Shown here: positions 1 through 12,690 of the stretch, in pieces
Position numbering within the stretch: position 1 is the stretch's first letter
Layout of the letters: every line of letters begins with the position of its first letter
Assembly (NCBI RefSeq): GCF_004193775.1
Contig: NC_041019.1
Coordinates: forward strand, 39,514,966-39,578,965
DNA: 64,000 bases
Direction: 5' to 3'
From: Glycine soja
Lineage: Eukaryota > Streptophyta > Magnoliopsida > Fabales > Fabaceae
Notes under the pieces: generated by a model
The model's database searches: none
Seen by the model: the letters and a program-made list of their open reading frames with translations, nothing else
What the model was told of the DNA's origin: nothing
Made by a program: the position numbers and the translations under genes

Positions 1-2070
1 GCAAGGGTCACGACTACTATAGGAGGCATGTTTTTCTTTTCTTAATTCTTTTAGTATTTTCCTTCTTTCTTCTTCCCTTATTTTTTTCCTCTCATCTTGA
101 TTTATTTCTACCCTCTCTTTTCCTTTTTCTTTTCTTTCCATAACTTGAGGGAACTCAACTCATCTAAGATTTTAGATAGAGGGTCCTTATGACTAGTACC
201 CTCACCATTAACACTAGATGAACGATGACTCATGTTGGTTCCTAAGTTGTGGTTCTTTCATGTTGAGGGTTTGCAAAAGGTAAAAGCTAGGGTTCAAAAG
301 AACTAAAGATAAGCGTGATAAGCAAGAAGAAAGTATTATGTAATAACAAGATAAACTAGGCGTGACTAGTAAAGAAAATAAGCTATGAAAGTAAGCAAGA
401 AATGTAAACTAGGCGGATCCTAAGAGTGTTTGGATGACCACATTTAAGGTTCCCAACAAAACACTCACTATCCTAAGGGAAAATTTGCCTAAAATTATCA
501 CACACAAATGGAAGTTTGGTAACCTATTGGAGGCTCCCAATACACTTCCAATGAAAGGCATTTTTGTTACAAAATTTGAAAGCAATGAAGGTAAGTAAAT
601 TGCCAATTACAAAATTACAAAACAGTCCTTAATTTTGGTGGTTGTGCTCTCTTTGGTGATTCACTCAATTTGGAGTGCTTCTTAGTCCAATAGCTCTTAA
701 GGTGGTTGGCCCCTTGCTTCTTGACTCAAATTCTTCAAGAGATGGCACCAATCCTCTTTTCCAATTCCCTATATGGTAACTCACAAACAACGAAACAAAG
801 AGACAAGTAATAACCAAAGACCATAAAATGAAATGAAAGCTAAACCCATATAGTTTTAACAAGATAAATTTTAAAGGATTATTCAACAATTAAAACAATA
901 AAAAGCACACAAAAGCAATCTAGGACTCAAAGAGAAACCTAGAATGACTCTAGAGTAGAGTAAAAAAAAAAAAAGACTCAAGAAACCTCTAGTTTTGGCA
1001 CTTGTTTTCACACTAATTTTCAATTGAGATTTTAGAACTGAGATTGGTATAAAATAGGCACCAATTGTAGAACAAATTTCGAGCCAAAACAACAAGCACA
1101 CTTCCCTTTCACCTTTATTTTTCTGGGACACTGATTTTCCTACCAACTTGTGTGATTTTTCTTATTTGTTCCTTTTATCCAAATCACTTGGTTCTTTTTT
1201 TTCTAATTTTGGTCAAGATGTCTAGAAAATTAAGTAAACTTTTCAGCTCAAAATCCACAGTGACCAATTCCCAGTAATTTTTACAAGTTGTTCAAGCTAC
1301 CAGCACCAGCGATTTCAACCTTGAAATCAAGAGTAGTGTTTATGTTGCTTAAGACTTGGATAATTACAATTTGTGTTTGCCTATTCTCAATTGTCTTGAA
1401 TAACACAATTCAAGAGATCTTAAGACATATTTTGATTCAGAAATCCATCCACAACTCAATTTCTTCATAGGCATCATATAGGAAACTTAGAAAACAAAAC
1501 AAAGTTCAACAACAAGACTACTTCTAGGAATTGATTTAGAACATGTTATGAACTAAATAACATGCATGAATTAGACTCACAATTCAAAAGATAGGCTAAG
1601 AATGACAAGAATACATGAGCAAATGTATCTAGAATTCAATCAACAAAATCAAAATTCAACACAAACTTAGAGCATAATGTGACAGTTATTATGACTAAAC
1701 ATGACTCTAAGACAACATGAATTAAGTGATTTACACTTAGATTTTTGTGTTTTTTTTCTAATAAATATTTTGGAAGAAAATTTAGATCTAAAGGTTCAGC
1801 ACAAGAAGATTATGACTGAAAAGTGATAGAAGCTAAAATCAACACAAAAACATGATTCAAGAGTAGATCTATAAAATTTGAACCATAGAAATGCAAGAAC
1901 AAGTGTAGATCTAATATTTAATCGATTAATTTTTTTGAATCTACTCTAAACAGCACCAAACCACAATAAAATGGAGGATATACATGGAGAATAAGATGAA
2001 GAACAAGGAATTAAAGTGAATTGACCATACAAAAAGATAGAGGAAGCAGAAGAACATCACCTAGACGAAG

Positions 2071-2085
2071 ATGCTCTTGATACCA
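2071..2085 (-). other. Primer-binding site
   Basis: The minus strand reads TGGTATCAAGAGCAT directly inside the LTR. It matches the TGGTATCAGAGC site, complementary to initiator tRNA-Met, used by many plant LTR retroelements, with one extra A. Confidence 0.7.
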
Positions 2086-2087
2086 CA

Positions 2088-3049
2088 TGACGTAACTCCA
2101 TGTGGAGCTTGTAGGCCTTGGATCTTCTTCATCAATGGTGTGCTTTGCTTCTTGAAGATCAATGGCAGCAGAATGGAGATGGAAGAAAGATGATTGGAGA
2201 CGCCACTTCAAGGAGAAGATGAGTCAAGAAGAAACTCACCACCATAGGAAGCCATAGTAAGATCTTGAAGGTAGGAAAAGATGAGTGAAAGGAGAGGGAG
2301 AGAAGAAGCATGAAATTTTTTGCCTCAAATAAGGTCTGAAATTTGAAGTGTAATTCTCAAATGGTTATAGTTAAACAAATGCATACACATGGCCTCTATT
2401 TATAGCCTAAGTGTCATACAAAATTGGAGGAAAATTTGAATTTCTATTCAAATTTCACTTGAATTTGAAATTGAATTTGCGGAGCCAAAATTTCACTAAT
2501 TATGATTAGTGAATTTTAGCTGTGGTTCAGTCCATTAATCCAACATCAAGTCCAAGATTCTACACTAAGTGTGCTTAGGTGTCATGAGGCATGTAAAGCA
2601 TGAACGACATGCACAAAGTGTGATTATATGATGTGGCAATGGGGTGTAGCAAGCAAATGCTCACCTCCCCCTCTAAAATTTAATTGGATTAGGCTTCTCC
2701 CAATTCAATTAAATTTATTTCCTGACACACACATCAAATATTCACTTCATGCATGTAAAATTACAAAACTACCCCTAATACAAAAACTAGTCTAGGTGCC
2801 CTAAAATACAAGGGCTGAAAAGTCCTACATTTTTAGGGTACTCTACCTACATTATGGAGTCCTAAATATAAGGTCCAAAAATAATGAAACCTTAATCTAA
2901 TACGTACAAAGATAAGTGGACTCATACTTAGCCCATGGGCCCGAAATCTACCCTAAGGCTCATGAGAACCCTAGGGCCTTCTCTTACATCTCTAGCCCAA
3001 TTTTCTTGGAGTCTTCTATCCAATGCCCATGGGGGGTAGGATTGCATCA
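2088..3049 (-). repeat. LTR (5') of the minus-strand retroelement
   Basis: On the minus strand it begins TGATGCAATCC and ends in CA just before the primer-binding site, giving the expected TG...CA ends and about 962 bp. Its first 400 bp recur at 29245-29581 and 31690-32111. The sequence after the outer end differs here (CACTA transposase) from that at the other two copies, which supports 3049 as the true element boundary. Confidence 0.7.
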
Positions 3050-3050
3050 G

Positions 3051-4655
3051 GGTTCGACAAGAACATTTGGAAGAAAAGGGCAATATTCTTTGATCTTCCT
3101 TACTCTTGCAATCTACATGTACGACATTGTCTAGATGTAATGCATGTTCAGAAAAATGTGTGTTATAGTTTAATTGGCCACCTTCTTAACATTAAAGACA
3201 AGACAAAAGATGGTTTGAAATGTCGTCAAGACTTGGTAGACATGGGTATATGACAATAGTTGCATCCAGTATCACAAGGTCATCAAATGTATTTGCCACC
3301 AACATGTCACACAATGTCAACGACAGAGAAGAAAAGTTTTTGTCATTGTCTAAAAAACGTTTAAGTCCCACAAGGATACTCTTCAAATACCAAGAGCCTT
3401 GTATCCATCAATGATATGAAATTGGCTGGGTTGAAGTCTCATGATTTTCATGTGTTAATGCAACAACTATTGTTTGTAGCCGTTCGCAGTATATTGCCTA
3501 ACAAAGTTAGGGTTGCCATAACTCAGTTGTGTTTTTTCTTCAATGCAACATGCAGCAAAGTCATTGACCCTCAACAGTTGGATGATTTGAAAAATGAGGC
3601 TTCCATTATAATTTGTCAATTGGAGATGTATTTTCCACCAGCATTTTTTGACATTATGATTCACTTGTTCATCTTGTACGAGAGATACTGTTGTGTGGGC
3701 CCATCTTTCTACGGTGGATGTATTCGGTTGAGCGGTACATGAAGGAGTTGAAAAGTTATACGAAGAATCAATATCGACTCTAAGCAAGCATTGTTGAAAG
3801 GTACGTCACAGAAGAAGCTATGAAGTTTTGTTCTGAGTATATAGAAACTGGTAATCCTATCGGCCTTCCTCAAAGTCTTCATGACTACACACGACAAAGT
3901 AGGGGAACACGAGGAATCAATGTTGTAACCATGGATCACCAGAAGGTCTCACAAGCACCTATATGTATTAAAAAACACATTAGAGGTTATCCCGTACATA
4001 GATGCTCACAAACAAAATGTGTCAGCTACTTACCCAAAGATGAACATGATGAGGGTGTTGCAAGAGCACAATAGAACTTTCATTAATTGGTTTAGAAAAA
4101 CTATCTTTACTGATGACAATGCTTCTAAAACATTAAGATTGTTAGCTGTTGGGCCAAATCTCAATGTCCCCACTTGGAAGGGATATGATATCAATAATTA
4201 TTCCTTCTACACAAAGTCACAGGATGATAAAAGTACTGTGCAAAATAGTAGGGTGAGTGTTGATACTCATTCAAATCACTTCAGTGGTGCATCAGATAAC
4301 AATCTGATTCGAGCGTCCATGCCTTATTTTGAAGTGATTCAAGAAATCTTTGAGCTTGATTACGGTGAATTTAGAGTGCCCGTCTTCAATTGCAACTAGG
4401 TTAATACAAAATGTGGGTGTGCGTTAAGACAAAATGGGGTTTACTTTAGTTGACCTTCAAAAGGTTGGTTACAAGGGCAAGCCTTTCATCATGGCAGCAC
4501 AAGCCAGACAAGTGTTTTATGTCCAAGATCCGAGTGACTCAAGATGGTCAATTGTTCTATAGGGGAAAACAAGTGGTATCCCTTACCATATTGATGCTTC
4601 AACACTTGATGTTAACGAGATGCCCAACTTCTCCCCACAGATGCCTTTCATAAAT
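3051..4655 (+). pseudogene. CACTA (En/Spm) tnp2-type transposase, decayed
   Basis: Translated pieces in several frames follow the C-terminal half of Tnp2-like transposases. 3051-3255 gives LDVMHVQKNVCYSLIG and LLNIKDKTKDG. 3416-3740 matches the DUF4218 region with KSHDFHVLMQQLL and VIDPQQLDDLKNEA, then PPAFFDIMIHL. About 3820-3880 gives FCSEYIETGNPIGLP, and 4019-4400 holds the region leading to DUF4216. Around 4490-4560 a fragment reads QARQVFYVQDPSDSRW. Stops and frameshifts separate every block, and the N-terminal half is absent because the LTR element cuts in at 3050. No functional protein can be made. Confidence 0.9.
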
Positions 4656-4869
4656 TCTAAAAATGAGGAGGATGATGTACATGCAAATCATAACGATCAT
4701 TGTGAAGGTTTATGGGAGAATATGCCTACGTAATTGCGATATATACCCAAGTAATGTTTAATATATTAAATCAACTATATTACATTTTACAATTATGGTT
4801 ATTTACAATTTGTACTTACATGTTGTTATAAATGCTTTGTGTTTACTGTTTTTTATTTTAATTTTGGAC

Positions 4870-6905
4870 AGGACCCATGGCAACACCCCCAAGTTCCCCT
4901 CCATCTTCAGATGCTCCTTCGACAACTACATCAAGGAAGACTAGACAAACTACCCAGCTCAAAAGGTTGACTGTCAGAAGCTTGGATCAGCCATGACCTA
5001 CTGTTAACATCAATCCTGCAATTGGTAGAGGATCAGGCCCACCATAAAGAAAAGTTCCATAGTTACCTATGGGTAGTAGCGTAGAAAAATTTCCAATAGT
5101 ACATTCTAGTTGGAAAGTTGTCCCGGAATCTCTAAAGAACCTAATATGGGATGACATTTTGGTCAGTGCAGTTAATTAACCCTTTGGGTTTCTTTTTGTT
5201 TAATTAAGTTGCAAAGGTCGTCATTTAGTAAGCATTTGAATACAATTTTTTATTGTAGGGTAAATTTGACATCCCTGAAGGTTCAACTGCCAAAAAGAAG
5301 GTCATGTAAACGGTCGTCATGAGATGGAGGCAATTTAAGTCTTCCCTCACCACTAAATATGTATATACTGACAATCAGGGTCAAGATAAAAATGATCCTT
5401 TTGCTAAGTATGGTCTGGATCTAGAAACTTGGGAACAATTTGCAAAAAGTCGGCAAACCCCTAATTAGCAGGTTTGATGTAACTAAGTTTTTCTTAAAAC
5501 TTGATTTACGTTAAGTTTGTTAAATTCATTATTTAGTGGAAATTGTTTATACTTCATGACAGGGAATACAGAAAAAAGCTCAGGAAATTCAAAAATTCAA
5601 TGACTGCCCCTACTTACTATCTCGTGGGGGTTACGATCTTCTAGAAAAAAAATCATAGATGAGAAAAGGAAGACACGACTCCAGCAAACTGAGTTTACTA
5701 AAAATTCAACAATGACCATCGACCCTCCATCCCTAATTGCAAGACATGTGAAGTGGAAGATGGCCTGAACAAAGTGATATGGGCAGATGACATCTACAAC
5801 GACACAACAAATCTATGACAAAATTGTTAGTTCATGTTATAAGTTAATTTGAATGAAAGATTTTGGTATGAAAAACGTGGTCTAAGTTTACAGTATAACT
5901 CCTTTTTGTGGTTGTTACAGGATGATTTACAGGAACAGACGACACATGGCAGCTTTGTTCCTGATGGTTGTGAGGACATACTGAATACTGCACTTGGTTG
6001 ACTGGAGCATCCTGGTTGTGTTCGTGTAGCTGGGACTGGTGTCACAATCAATTAGTACTTTGGACAGGCATCGCATGGCTCTAACACTTCATCAACAACA
6101 ATCACCCTAGAACAATTCATAGAAATCATAGGAAATCTAAAGGAAGAATGGAGGAGAGAGGTAGAAGAGGAAAACAAATGTAGTTTAGAGATAATGAAAA
6201 AAGAGTTGAAGGAGGGGATAAAAATTGAGTTATCTCAAATGGCCTCACAACACTTACCCCCAGTTGAGGCACCGGATACACACGTATTAGCTGCATGTGT
6301 CAACACTAAAGGAAGTTGTGCTGAAGCTGCTGAAAATCCTTTAGTTGAAGAGCCTTCTGCTGAAAATCATAGTTGGTGAGGAGTGTACATGGCTAGTGGC
6401 CTTGGGAAAAGTGTTTGATAGTGCCGCCACCATACACAATGTACCTTACGCAAATGATGTGGTTAGGGTCAATGTTGCAATATGTTACGATGTTGACGCT
6501 CCGGTCCCTTTTCCGATGTTAGAGATTCAATATGTGAGACAGATCGTTAACACATTCATTGGATGGTCGACACATCTTGTCAAACCTATATCTAATGTAA
6601 GTAAATTGATTTTCCCTCTGCTTGTTTTCATTCAAATTGACATTATTAATAGTTGTTTCATAATATTATTGTAATTGTTATTTTCATTAACCATATAAGA
6701 TTCACACAATAATGTGCTGAAACCAGTTGGACCTATTGAAAGCTGCAATACAATTGCTGGAGAGGATCCATTGGGAGTGGGACAAAATTTAGGATTCCTA
6801 ATGTACAAGCATCCTTTTTCATGACACATGCAGATCTAACTGAAATAATATGAGGTGACAAGTGTTTGAACATATCTATACTACAACTGTGGATGATGTA
6901 AGTAA
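4870..6905 (+). pseudogene. CACTA second ORF (plant transposase-like / Ulp1-like region), decayed
   Basis: After the transposase, fragments resemble the second ORF of plant CACTA elements. Around 4930-5460 the translation contains RQTTQLKRLTVRSLDQP, WKVVPESLKNLIWDDI and KKKVMSTVVMRWRQFKS (the stop in the source read as any residue), then GLDLETWEQFAKSRQTP. 5570-5660 gives CPYLLSRGGYDLLEKK. 6190-6380 encodes a charged helix. 6400-6600 gives VPYANDVVRVNVAI and EIQYVRQIVNTFIGW. 6780-6900 matches the C-terminal region with FRIPNVQASFFMTHADL, a stop, and GDKCLNISILQLW. Introns with GT/AG ends may separate some blocks. Stops are frequent. Confidence 0.8.
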
Positions 6906-7860
6906 ATTGAATTACTAGATTTTTTTTATTACCTCATAATGAATATTCTTGACGATATAATAGGTTAACAATATTGATGTCAAATGTTCCAAATAGGTTT
7001 GTGGATGACTGGGGTACAAGCTTAGGTCATGGTTCAGTGTGTGGTTTGACGAATGAATGGAACATGGTATATTTACTGACACAAATTTTAATTCTTAGTC
7101 TGGTTAATATTTGTTAATTAAAGTTTGCAGTCGTTACTAATGTCATAATTTGTCAATTTTGTAGTAGTTTTCTGATGGAACAACGTTAGATGTCGAGGCC
7201 ATCACAACACTTTGCAAGAAATGGGAAGCATATTAGATGATATAGGACAAAATTGTTTCCTTGATTAAAAGGTTTATTTTTAACATTATAAACAACTTTG
7301 GTCAATAAATGACATTTATTTCAGTTGTAATTTGATTCATGTGTTGAGACTGTCATTTGTAATTGTTGCTTTTGTGGACTTTTAATTGGCAGGTGATTTA
7401 TATTTTAAATGCTTTTTGTTTGAAACCTAATTGGCAGCAATGTTGTTGAAGACAGCTTGGGCAGGAGTCAGTGTTAGTTGGAGACAACCTACTTGATCGT
7501 TTCCTAAGCATAGGATACTTGAAAGCCAAAAGAAACCTTCAAATTGTTTATGCTGAAATTATATTTTTCTTGCAAGCTCAACAATAAACCTTCAAATTGT
7601 TGGAGTCTTTATATAGAATGTTAAATCATAGCTAGATTTTTAATCTCCAAAGATGGTGCATTTGTTATATAATTACTTTTTCTATTGGGATGTCTCTTTT
7701 TCTCTTACAAATTTAATTTATGCTTTTGTATGTTATACACCAAGAGAATTGGCTGCTTCACTTTTCTGATTTTCTCTCTTTGCCTATTCTCTCTCTATCT
7801 CTCTATGATACTAAATGTAATTTCCCTTGATAAGTAATGCTATTTGTTATACATTGTGAA
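6906..7860. other. Stretch without a recognised gene
   Basis: A short piece at 7000-7060 (VDDWGTSLGHGSVCG) may still belong to the CACTA second ORF. The remainder is AT-rich, with a pyrimidine run near 7770-7805, and shows no recognisable coding sequence. Confidence 0.5.
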
Positions 7861-8190
7861 GGGAGTTGACAGACAAGGTTGCAACAAACGAGTGTTATTT
7901 GTTTGTCCCAACTTCTTCAATGGAGACCCTTTTGATCCTGAGAATGAGAACAGACCTTTACCTGTTTGGATAAAAGATCATGAACCGGTTAATTCTTACT
8001 TAATGATATTGTAAATTGTTTAAATTCAGATATACAAAAATCGTGACTTTTTTTAAACTATAATACATTCTGATGCATGTATATTTATTTTGTAGGAAAA
8101 AGATATTGAAACAACAAAACTTGTTATTGAAGCCATAAAAAAGGAAGGTGCTTCTGCTATTGGAGCTACTGGTTTTTGTTGAGGCGATGA
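7861..8190 (+). pseudogene. Dienelactone hydrolase-family gene fragment (two exons)
   Basis: Two exon-like pieces match the plant endo-1,3;1,4-beta-D-glucanase-like branch of the dienelactone hydrolase family. The first (to 7987) reads DKVATNECYLFVP, then after a one-base deletion near 7910, NFFNGDPFDPENENRPLPVW. A GT..AG intron follows (7988-8095). The second exon (from 8096) reads KDIETTKLVIEAIKKEGASA and IGATGFC, where the family continues WGAK; here the Trp codon is TGA. The cysteine of that FCWG motif is the family nucleophile. The fragment covers only the middle of a roughly 240-residue enzyme and lacks the C-terminal catalytic residues, so it is non-functional. It lies between CACTA ORFs and the CACTA terminus. 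Confidence 0.8.
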
Positions 8191-8846
8191 GTGCCTTCCA
8201 CTTATTTGGTGTTTTCCTCTGTGTATCTTGCAATTTTAGCTCACCTTAGGTATCACCTCATGGAATTTGTACTATCATTTACTTTACAATTTACTGAGTA
8301 TGCAAGTGATTATAAATCTTGCTATGTGTTCCTTGTATTGGTTGGATTTAATGCTCTAGTTTCCCCTTGGGACATTCTTTTTGCTCCATTTTTTGTTCGG
8401 GAAAGGATGAGGACAACTTTAGGAGAATATGACATTTTTATTGAATATATTCATTAGCATTACTTGACCTATAATTAATTGAAGATATGTATCACAAATG
8501 TTGTAGTTATAAAATTAAAAATTCATTAAAAATGAAATAAAATAAAATAGAAACCATGCACATTGTGTGGTATAGTTAGAGCATGATTAGCATCCATATT
8601 CAAGAGTTCTAAAAGTCAAGGAATTTCCCCACAATTTTTCTTCTAAGATAGTAGGTGAAAATATGTACTTTTAAATTTCATTAGCTTACACATATTTTTT
8701 TCCAGCGGCATCAATCATTCCCAATTTTATGTCGTCTTTCTCATATTTTAGACGCAGAAGTAGTAGCTTGTTAAAGAAAAATATATACATACACAACAAG
8801 GTTATTGCAATTCAGATATGAACCAAATGAGTACTATAAGGAACAC

Positions 8847-9197
8847 ATGGAAGTCTATGATCTTGATCCTAAGTTGTTACAAGGTTAGTTGTTCCTTGGA
8901 GGAATCATTTATTTGGTTGGAACATATCAATTTAAGATACCAAAATATTTATTTTCTTGACAAAATACTACTACACTTATAAATAAATACCTTAGAAGAA
9001 TTAATAGAACAACAACATCTCATGAAAAATTGTTGTTTTGAACATATTTTGTTTTCTATGTAGAGATTATAAACCTTGGACAACTAAGGCATCCGCATCT
9101 TGTCATGTTAATTGGGTACTGTTATGAGGATGAACATAGGCTTTTTATGTATGAATACCAGCCACGAGGCAACTTGGAGAATCAACTATTAAGAAGT
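8847..9197 (+). pseudogene. Receptor-like cytoplasmic kinase fragment (RIPK/PBL type)
   Basis: The exon at 9063-9197 is preceded by an AG acceptor and reads [20 protein letters not shown], followed by [20 protein letters not shown]. This is the hinge and N-lobe region of plant receptor-like cytoplasmic kinases of the RIPK/PBL type. A weaker upstream piece at 8849-8890 (VYDLDPKLLQG) could be the preceding strand that normally carries the VAIK-type lysine, but that motif is not intact. No catalytic loop, DFG or C-lobe follows. It is a fragment of about 45 residues from a protein of about 400, in the same orientation as its neighbours. Confidence 0.8.
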
Positions 9198-9721
9198 TTG
9201 TCTCTTTTATGTCTTCTACTTATTGTCCTTTAATTTTCTCATTCTTTCCTCAAAAGGGTACATAGGACTATACATGAAGTTCATCTGGTCATTTGTTGTT
9301 GTATCTCTGATTATATCAATAGTAACTTACCCAAAGTCAAACATGATTACAAGATAAACCTGAATAATGATTATGAAATGATTTAGATTTTTGGATGTTA
9401 TGTTCCATATGGTCTAGCACACCTACAATTGTTTCAAACCTCTATGTTTTCTTTGTATACTGATGAGTGATTACAAATTGACAATCCATCATATTAATGC
9501 AAAAAAATTGGAGTCTTACCATAAACCAAGGTTTAATAACAACTTCTTTTGTTCTAATGTGAATAGAATACTCTGCCATTTATTGCCACCATTTATAAGT
9601 CCATGGAGGTTTCCATGCTTTGGATAGGGGTGCAAGAACCAACTTATTTTGTGTCATCAATAGACACAGGTCAATGACAATGATTCTACAATGCAAGGAT
9701 GATTCTATGGTACTTATGATT

Positions 9722-11308
9722 TGGATTCTAATTGTGAGGGTGGTGGAAATGGTAATCACTCTTACTACGAGGTAGTTTGGGAGAAGAAAGTTAATGTGGG
9801 AAGTTGGATGTTCAAACATAAGCTCAAGACTTCAAACAAATATCCATGGTTGATGTTGTATCTAAGAGCTAATGCAACCAGAGGGTTGTTTCTGGAGGTT
9901 ACCATTATGACACAAGGGGAATGCTTAAAACCGTATGTAGAGGCTTAATTTGTCCACACTTTGAAATCTGTTTTGTAAAATAGTAAGCTAATTAACAACA
10001 TTCAATTTCCTTCAATATATATGGTTTGATTGACAATAATTAACCATTTGGTTTTATGATTCAGCTTCCAGAATCACCAGATTTTAGAGTCAGATGGAGG
10101 TTAGATATAAAAAATGGAGGACCTAAGAGTCGGTTCTACCTTTTATACATGAGTAGCTGCTGGAAGAACAATGGTGCTCCTTATGATGGAGATGTGCTAA
10201 TTGACGTCAGTAGATATAGTGAGATGATCATTAATCCTGAAACACCAGCTTGGTGCAGCCCCACTGGTTTGGGGAACCGTCCACCCACCATTTCATATCA
10301 CTCCAGAAGACAGAAAAATTTATAGAAATGACACTGCCAATTTCCCCTACTTGGCTTATCACTATTACTGTGTTCCCGGTAATGCCAAACATTTGGAGCA
10401 ACTTGTAAGCACTTGTGATCCTTACAACAATCCTCAGGCACAAGAGATATTTCAATTATTGCTTGACCCTATATGGGGTGCTTATGGCTATCCCACCCAA
10501 AAAGAAGATGGTTGGGTTGGGGATCCAAGGATTTGGGAACTTGATGTTGGTGGAACGTCTAGTAGACTCTACTTCTATCAGGTCAATGATTGATTTTTGT
10601 ATTTCCCTGTTGGAAGCTATGTGTCTGATAAATTATTTGAATTTCTTGGTGCAGGACCCTAGCACTCCTCCTACTAAAAGAATATGGACTTCTATTGATA
10701 ATGGAACTAAGATATTTTTTAGCGCACAAGACGAAGTAGCAGAATGGACTGTAAGTAACTTTGATGTCATTCTAATAGAGCCAAAGTACAGAATTCAAAA
10801 ACTAGCTTGCAAGTATTAGACAACTGATAGAGTCATAAGAGCATTTTGCATCTAATTAGTGTTGGGCTAGTACAATAAACCTTGAACATGGCTAGTCAAC
10901 CCAAACATGTTCACAGGTCATTATATAGTGCATTTGCATTTTAGCTTTTGAACCTCATTATCAAATCATGGTTGAGCCAAGTTCATAATTTTGCCCCTAA
11001 TCGTGGTAGGGAATTGAAATAATGTCTTTTCGGGTATAAATTTAAATTCTTTCTTTTGAGGGTAAAATAATCAAATATACTAATGATTTTGTTTTTGTTG
11101 CATTGAACCTTAGGTTCCAAGAAATTATACCTCTAAACTTGGGAATGTGCTTGGACCAGAGGATTATGGACCAGCATCTAGGTGGTTGAACCTTATTCAT
11201 CAAGCCTTGAACTCTAACACAAGCTCCCAAAGTGAGTTAATTCCCCTACATGCAATCCAAGTGAACATGTACAATAGCGCTATTATTGCCTACCAGCAAA
11301 ACAAATGG
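9722..11308 (+). pseudogene. Fragment of an unnamed conserved plant gene (four exons)
   Basis: Four exons can be read with GT/AG junctions: about 9722-9932, 10065-10581, 10655-10750 and 11114-11308. The translation includes WEKKVNVGSWMFKHKLKTSN, SPDFRVRWRLDIKNGGPKSR, GDVLIDVSRYSEMIINPETP, YHYYCVPGNAKHLEQLVSTC, WELDVGGTSSRLYFYQ and DYGPASRWLNLIHQALN. I recognise this as a conserved plant protein, possibly the DUF7705 family, but cannot name a function. It is broken twice: a frameshift near 9890-9900 (downstream frame reads GGYHYDTRGMLKT) and another near 10270-10285 (downstream frame reads PPFHITPEDRKIYRND). Both ends of the gene are missing. Retained introns mean it was copied from genomic DNA. 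Confidence 0.7.
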
Positions 11309-11569
11309 TGGGTACTTTTATATTGTTTTTTTCATTCTATTTCCATTTAAGCATTTATGTATATATTTTTCTTCTGGTTAATGACTATAGTATATCTTTT
11401 CTTTTGTATACAAGTGAGTCTCTTCTGAAGTTTCTATTGACCTCATAATTCAAGTTAAGGGAAGTAGATATATTCTACTTTAGAAGGTATGTGAAATTGT
11501 TAATCATAGAAATTGGTCTATGTTGTTTAGTTTATTGTTAGTACTTATTCTGAAGTTCATGGTGATGTT

Positions 11570-11870
11570 GTTTAGTTTCCCTTGTTGTCCAAATGTTTGA
11601 GGCTACAAAAGCTATGTTCAGAATTTGCTGCATTCGGCTTCTCAACACCAAATAATCCAACTCCCTGAGTTCGCTGGTGGTATAGAGGCATTTCAGTTGT
11701 GTGCTAAGTTCTGCTATGGAATACCCATCACTCTTAACCGAATACAATAGTGTGGTGGCACGATGTGGCACCTAGTATGTTCAGATGACAACAAATGATA
11801 TTGAGAAGGGGAACTTAATTCAGAAGCTTGAGGTTTTCTTCAACTCATGCATTCTACTAGATTTTGGCTT
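11570..11870 (+). pseudogene. NPH3/BTB-family gene fragment
   Basis: Translated in shifting frames, this stretch follows the BTB-to-NPH3 linker of plant NPH3/RPT2-like proteins: FPLLSKCLRLQKLCSE, then a stop/frame change, EFAGGIEAFQLCAKFCYGI, PITLNRIQ, another break, and YVQMTTNDIEKGNLIQKLEV followed by FFNSCI. In intact relatives these blocks run in this order within about 100 residues, and NPH3 proteins act as CUL3 substrate adaptors in phototropism-type signalling. Neither the full BTB nor the NPH3 core is present. It is the last captured fragment before the CACTA subterminal array. Confidence 0.8.
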
Positions 11871-12339
11871 ATCAATAACCAATTTATTTGAAATTTGATA
11901 TTTCATGAACACTGTATTTCTCATAATTCAATGGTTAGATTGATGAACATCACATAAAATAAGTTACATAGTTATCGTCGAAGTGTTTGAATTGTTTTAA
12001 TGTCATTCATGTTTTACTAACATGGGCATTAGTTTTGAATTAATTAGTTTCCATGAAATAAAAAATTAGGACTTCATGGTCGTAAGTTTCACCTAATAGT
12101 GTTCAATATCAATGGATAATATACACTTTAGGTTGTCCTTGAAAAAATTAATTGTTTCCTTCTGTGTTGATTTTGTTAAAAAAAAGAATATAATTTTTTG
12201 GGTTATATGTAAAATTATTTTTGAGATTTGATGTTAGATTTCATAGAAACATTATTTGTAAAAGATTTAGCATATAACGTATTTCAATGTGGCATGATTC
12301 AATTATTTGAATTATTGTAAAATAGGTGTCAATGAAAGA

Positions 12340-12606
12340 AAGAAAAAACCATTCTAGGACGGTTATGACGAAAAAACCGTCTTAGAATGTTGTAACACAT
12401 TCTAAGACGGTTTTGGGGGCATAACCATCTTAGAATGTACCACATTCTAAGGCGGTTTTGGCGCCAAAACCTTCTTAGCAGGTGGCACATTCTAAGGCGT
12501 TTATGTCCCCAAATCCGTCTTAGAATTTTGCACATTCTAAGACGGGTTTTGGAGACATCACCGTCTTAGAATATTACACCTTTTAAGACGAATTTAACTT
12601 CAAAAC
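12340..12606 (+). repeat. CACTA subterminal inverted-repeat array
   Basis: About eight copies of the motif ATTCTAAGACGGTTTT alternate with its complement AAAACCGTCTTAGAAT, so neighbouring copies can fold into hairpins. Subterminal motif clusters of this kind are where CACTA transposase binds in the En/Spm family. A matching array lies at 13868-14195. Confidence 0.8.
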
Positions 12607-12690
12607 CGTTGTCATAGAGTTTACTACATTTCATGACAAGGGCACTGAAGAGGGGTCATAACCTACGTAGAACGTCAAATTTAACTGATG

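Larger units (their letters stand above)
1..3049 (-). mobile_element. LTR retroelement, 5' part (LTR, primer site, leader, gag start)
   Basis: Read on the minus strand, this is the 5' end of an LTR retroelement: an LTR (3049 to 2088), a primer-binding site, a long leader and a short gag-like start near 233 with stops soon after. The element continues beyond the left edge. Its outer end cuts straight into CACTA transposase coding sequence at 3051, so it probably inserted there. Positions 409-1560 match 30560-31565 closely, and the outer LTR matches two copies near 29.5 and 32 kb. The gag start resembles Ty3-type gag beginnings, but no pol is visible, so the superfamily is inferred. Short ORFs in the leader have no recognisable domain. 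Confidence 0.7.

Noticed and set aside
409..1146. Minus-strand ORFs of 65-87 codons shared with 30.8-31.3 kb
   Set aside because: They recur because the retroelement leader is repeated; they lack domains and differ in frame-breaking indels.
8191..8457. 88-codon hydrophobic ORF after the hydrolase fragment
   Set aside because: Starts just after the fragment's broken exon in a probable intron; AT-rich sequence readily yields hydrophobic ORFs.
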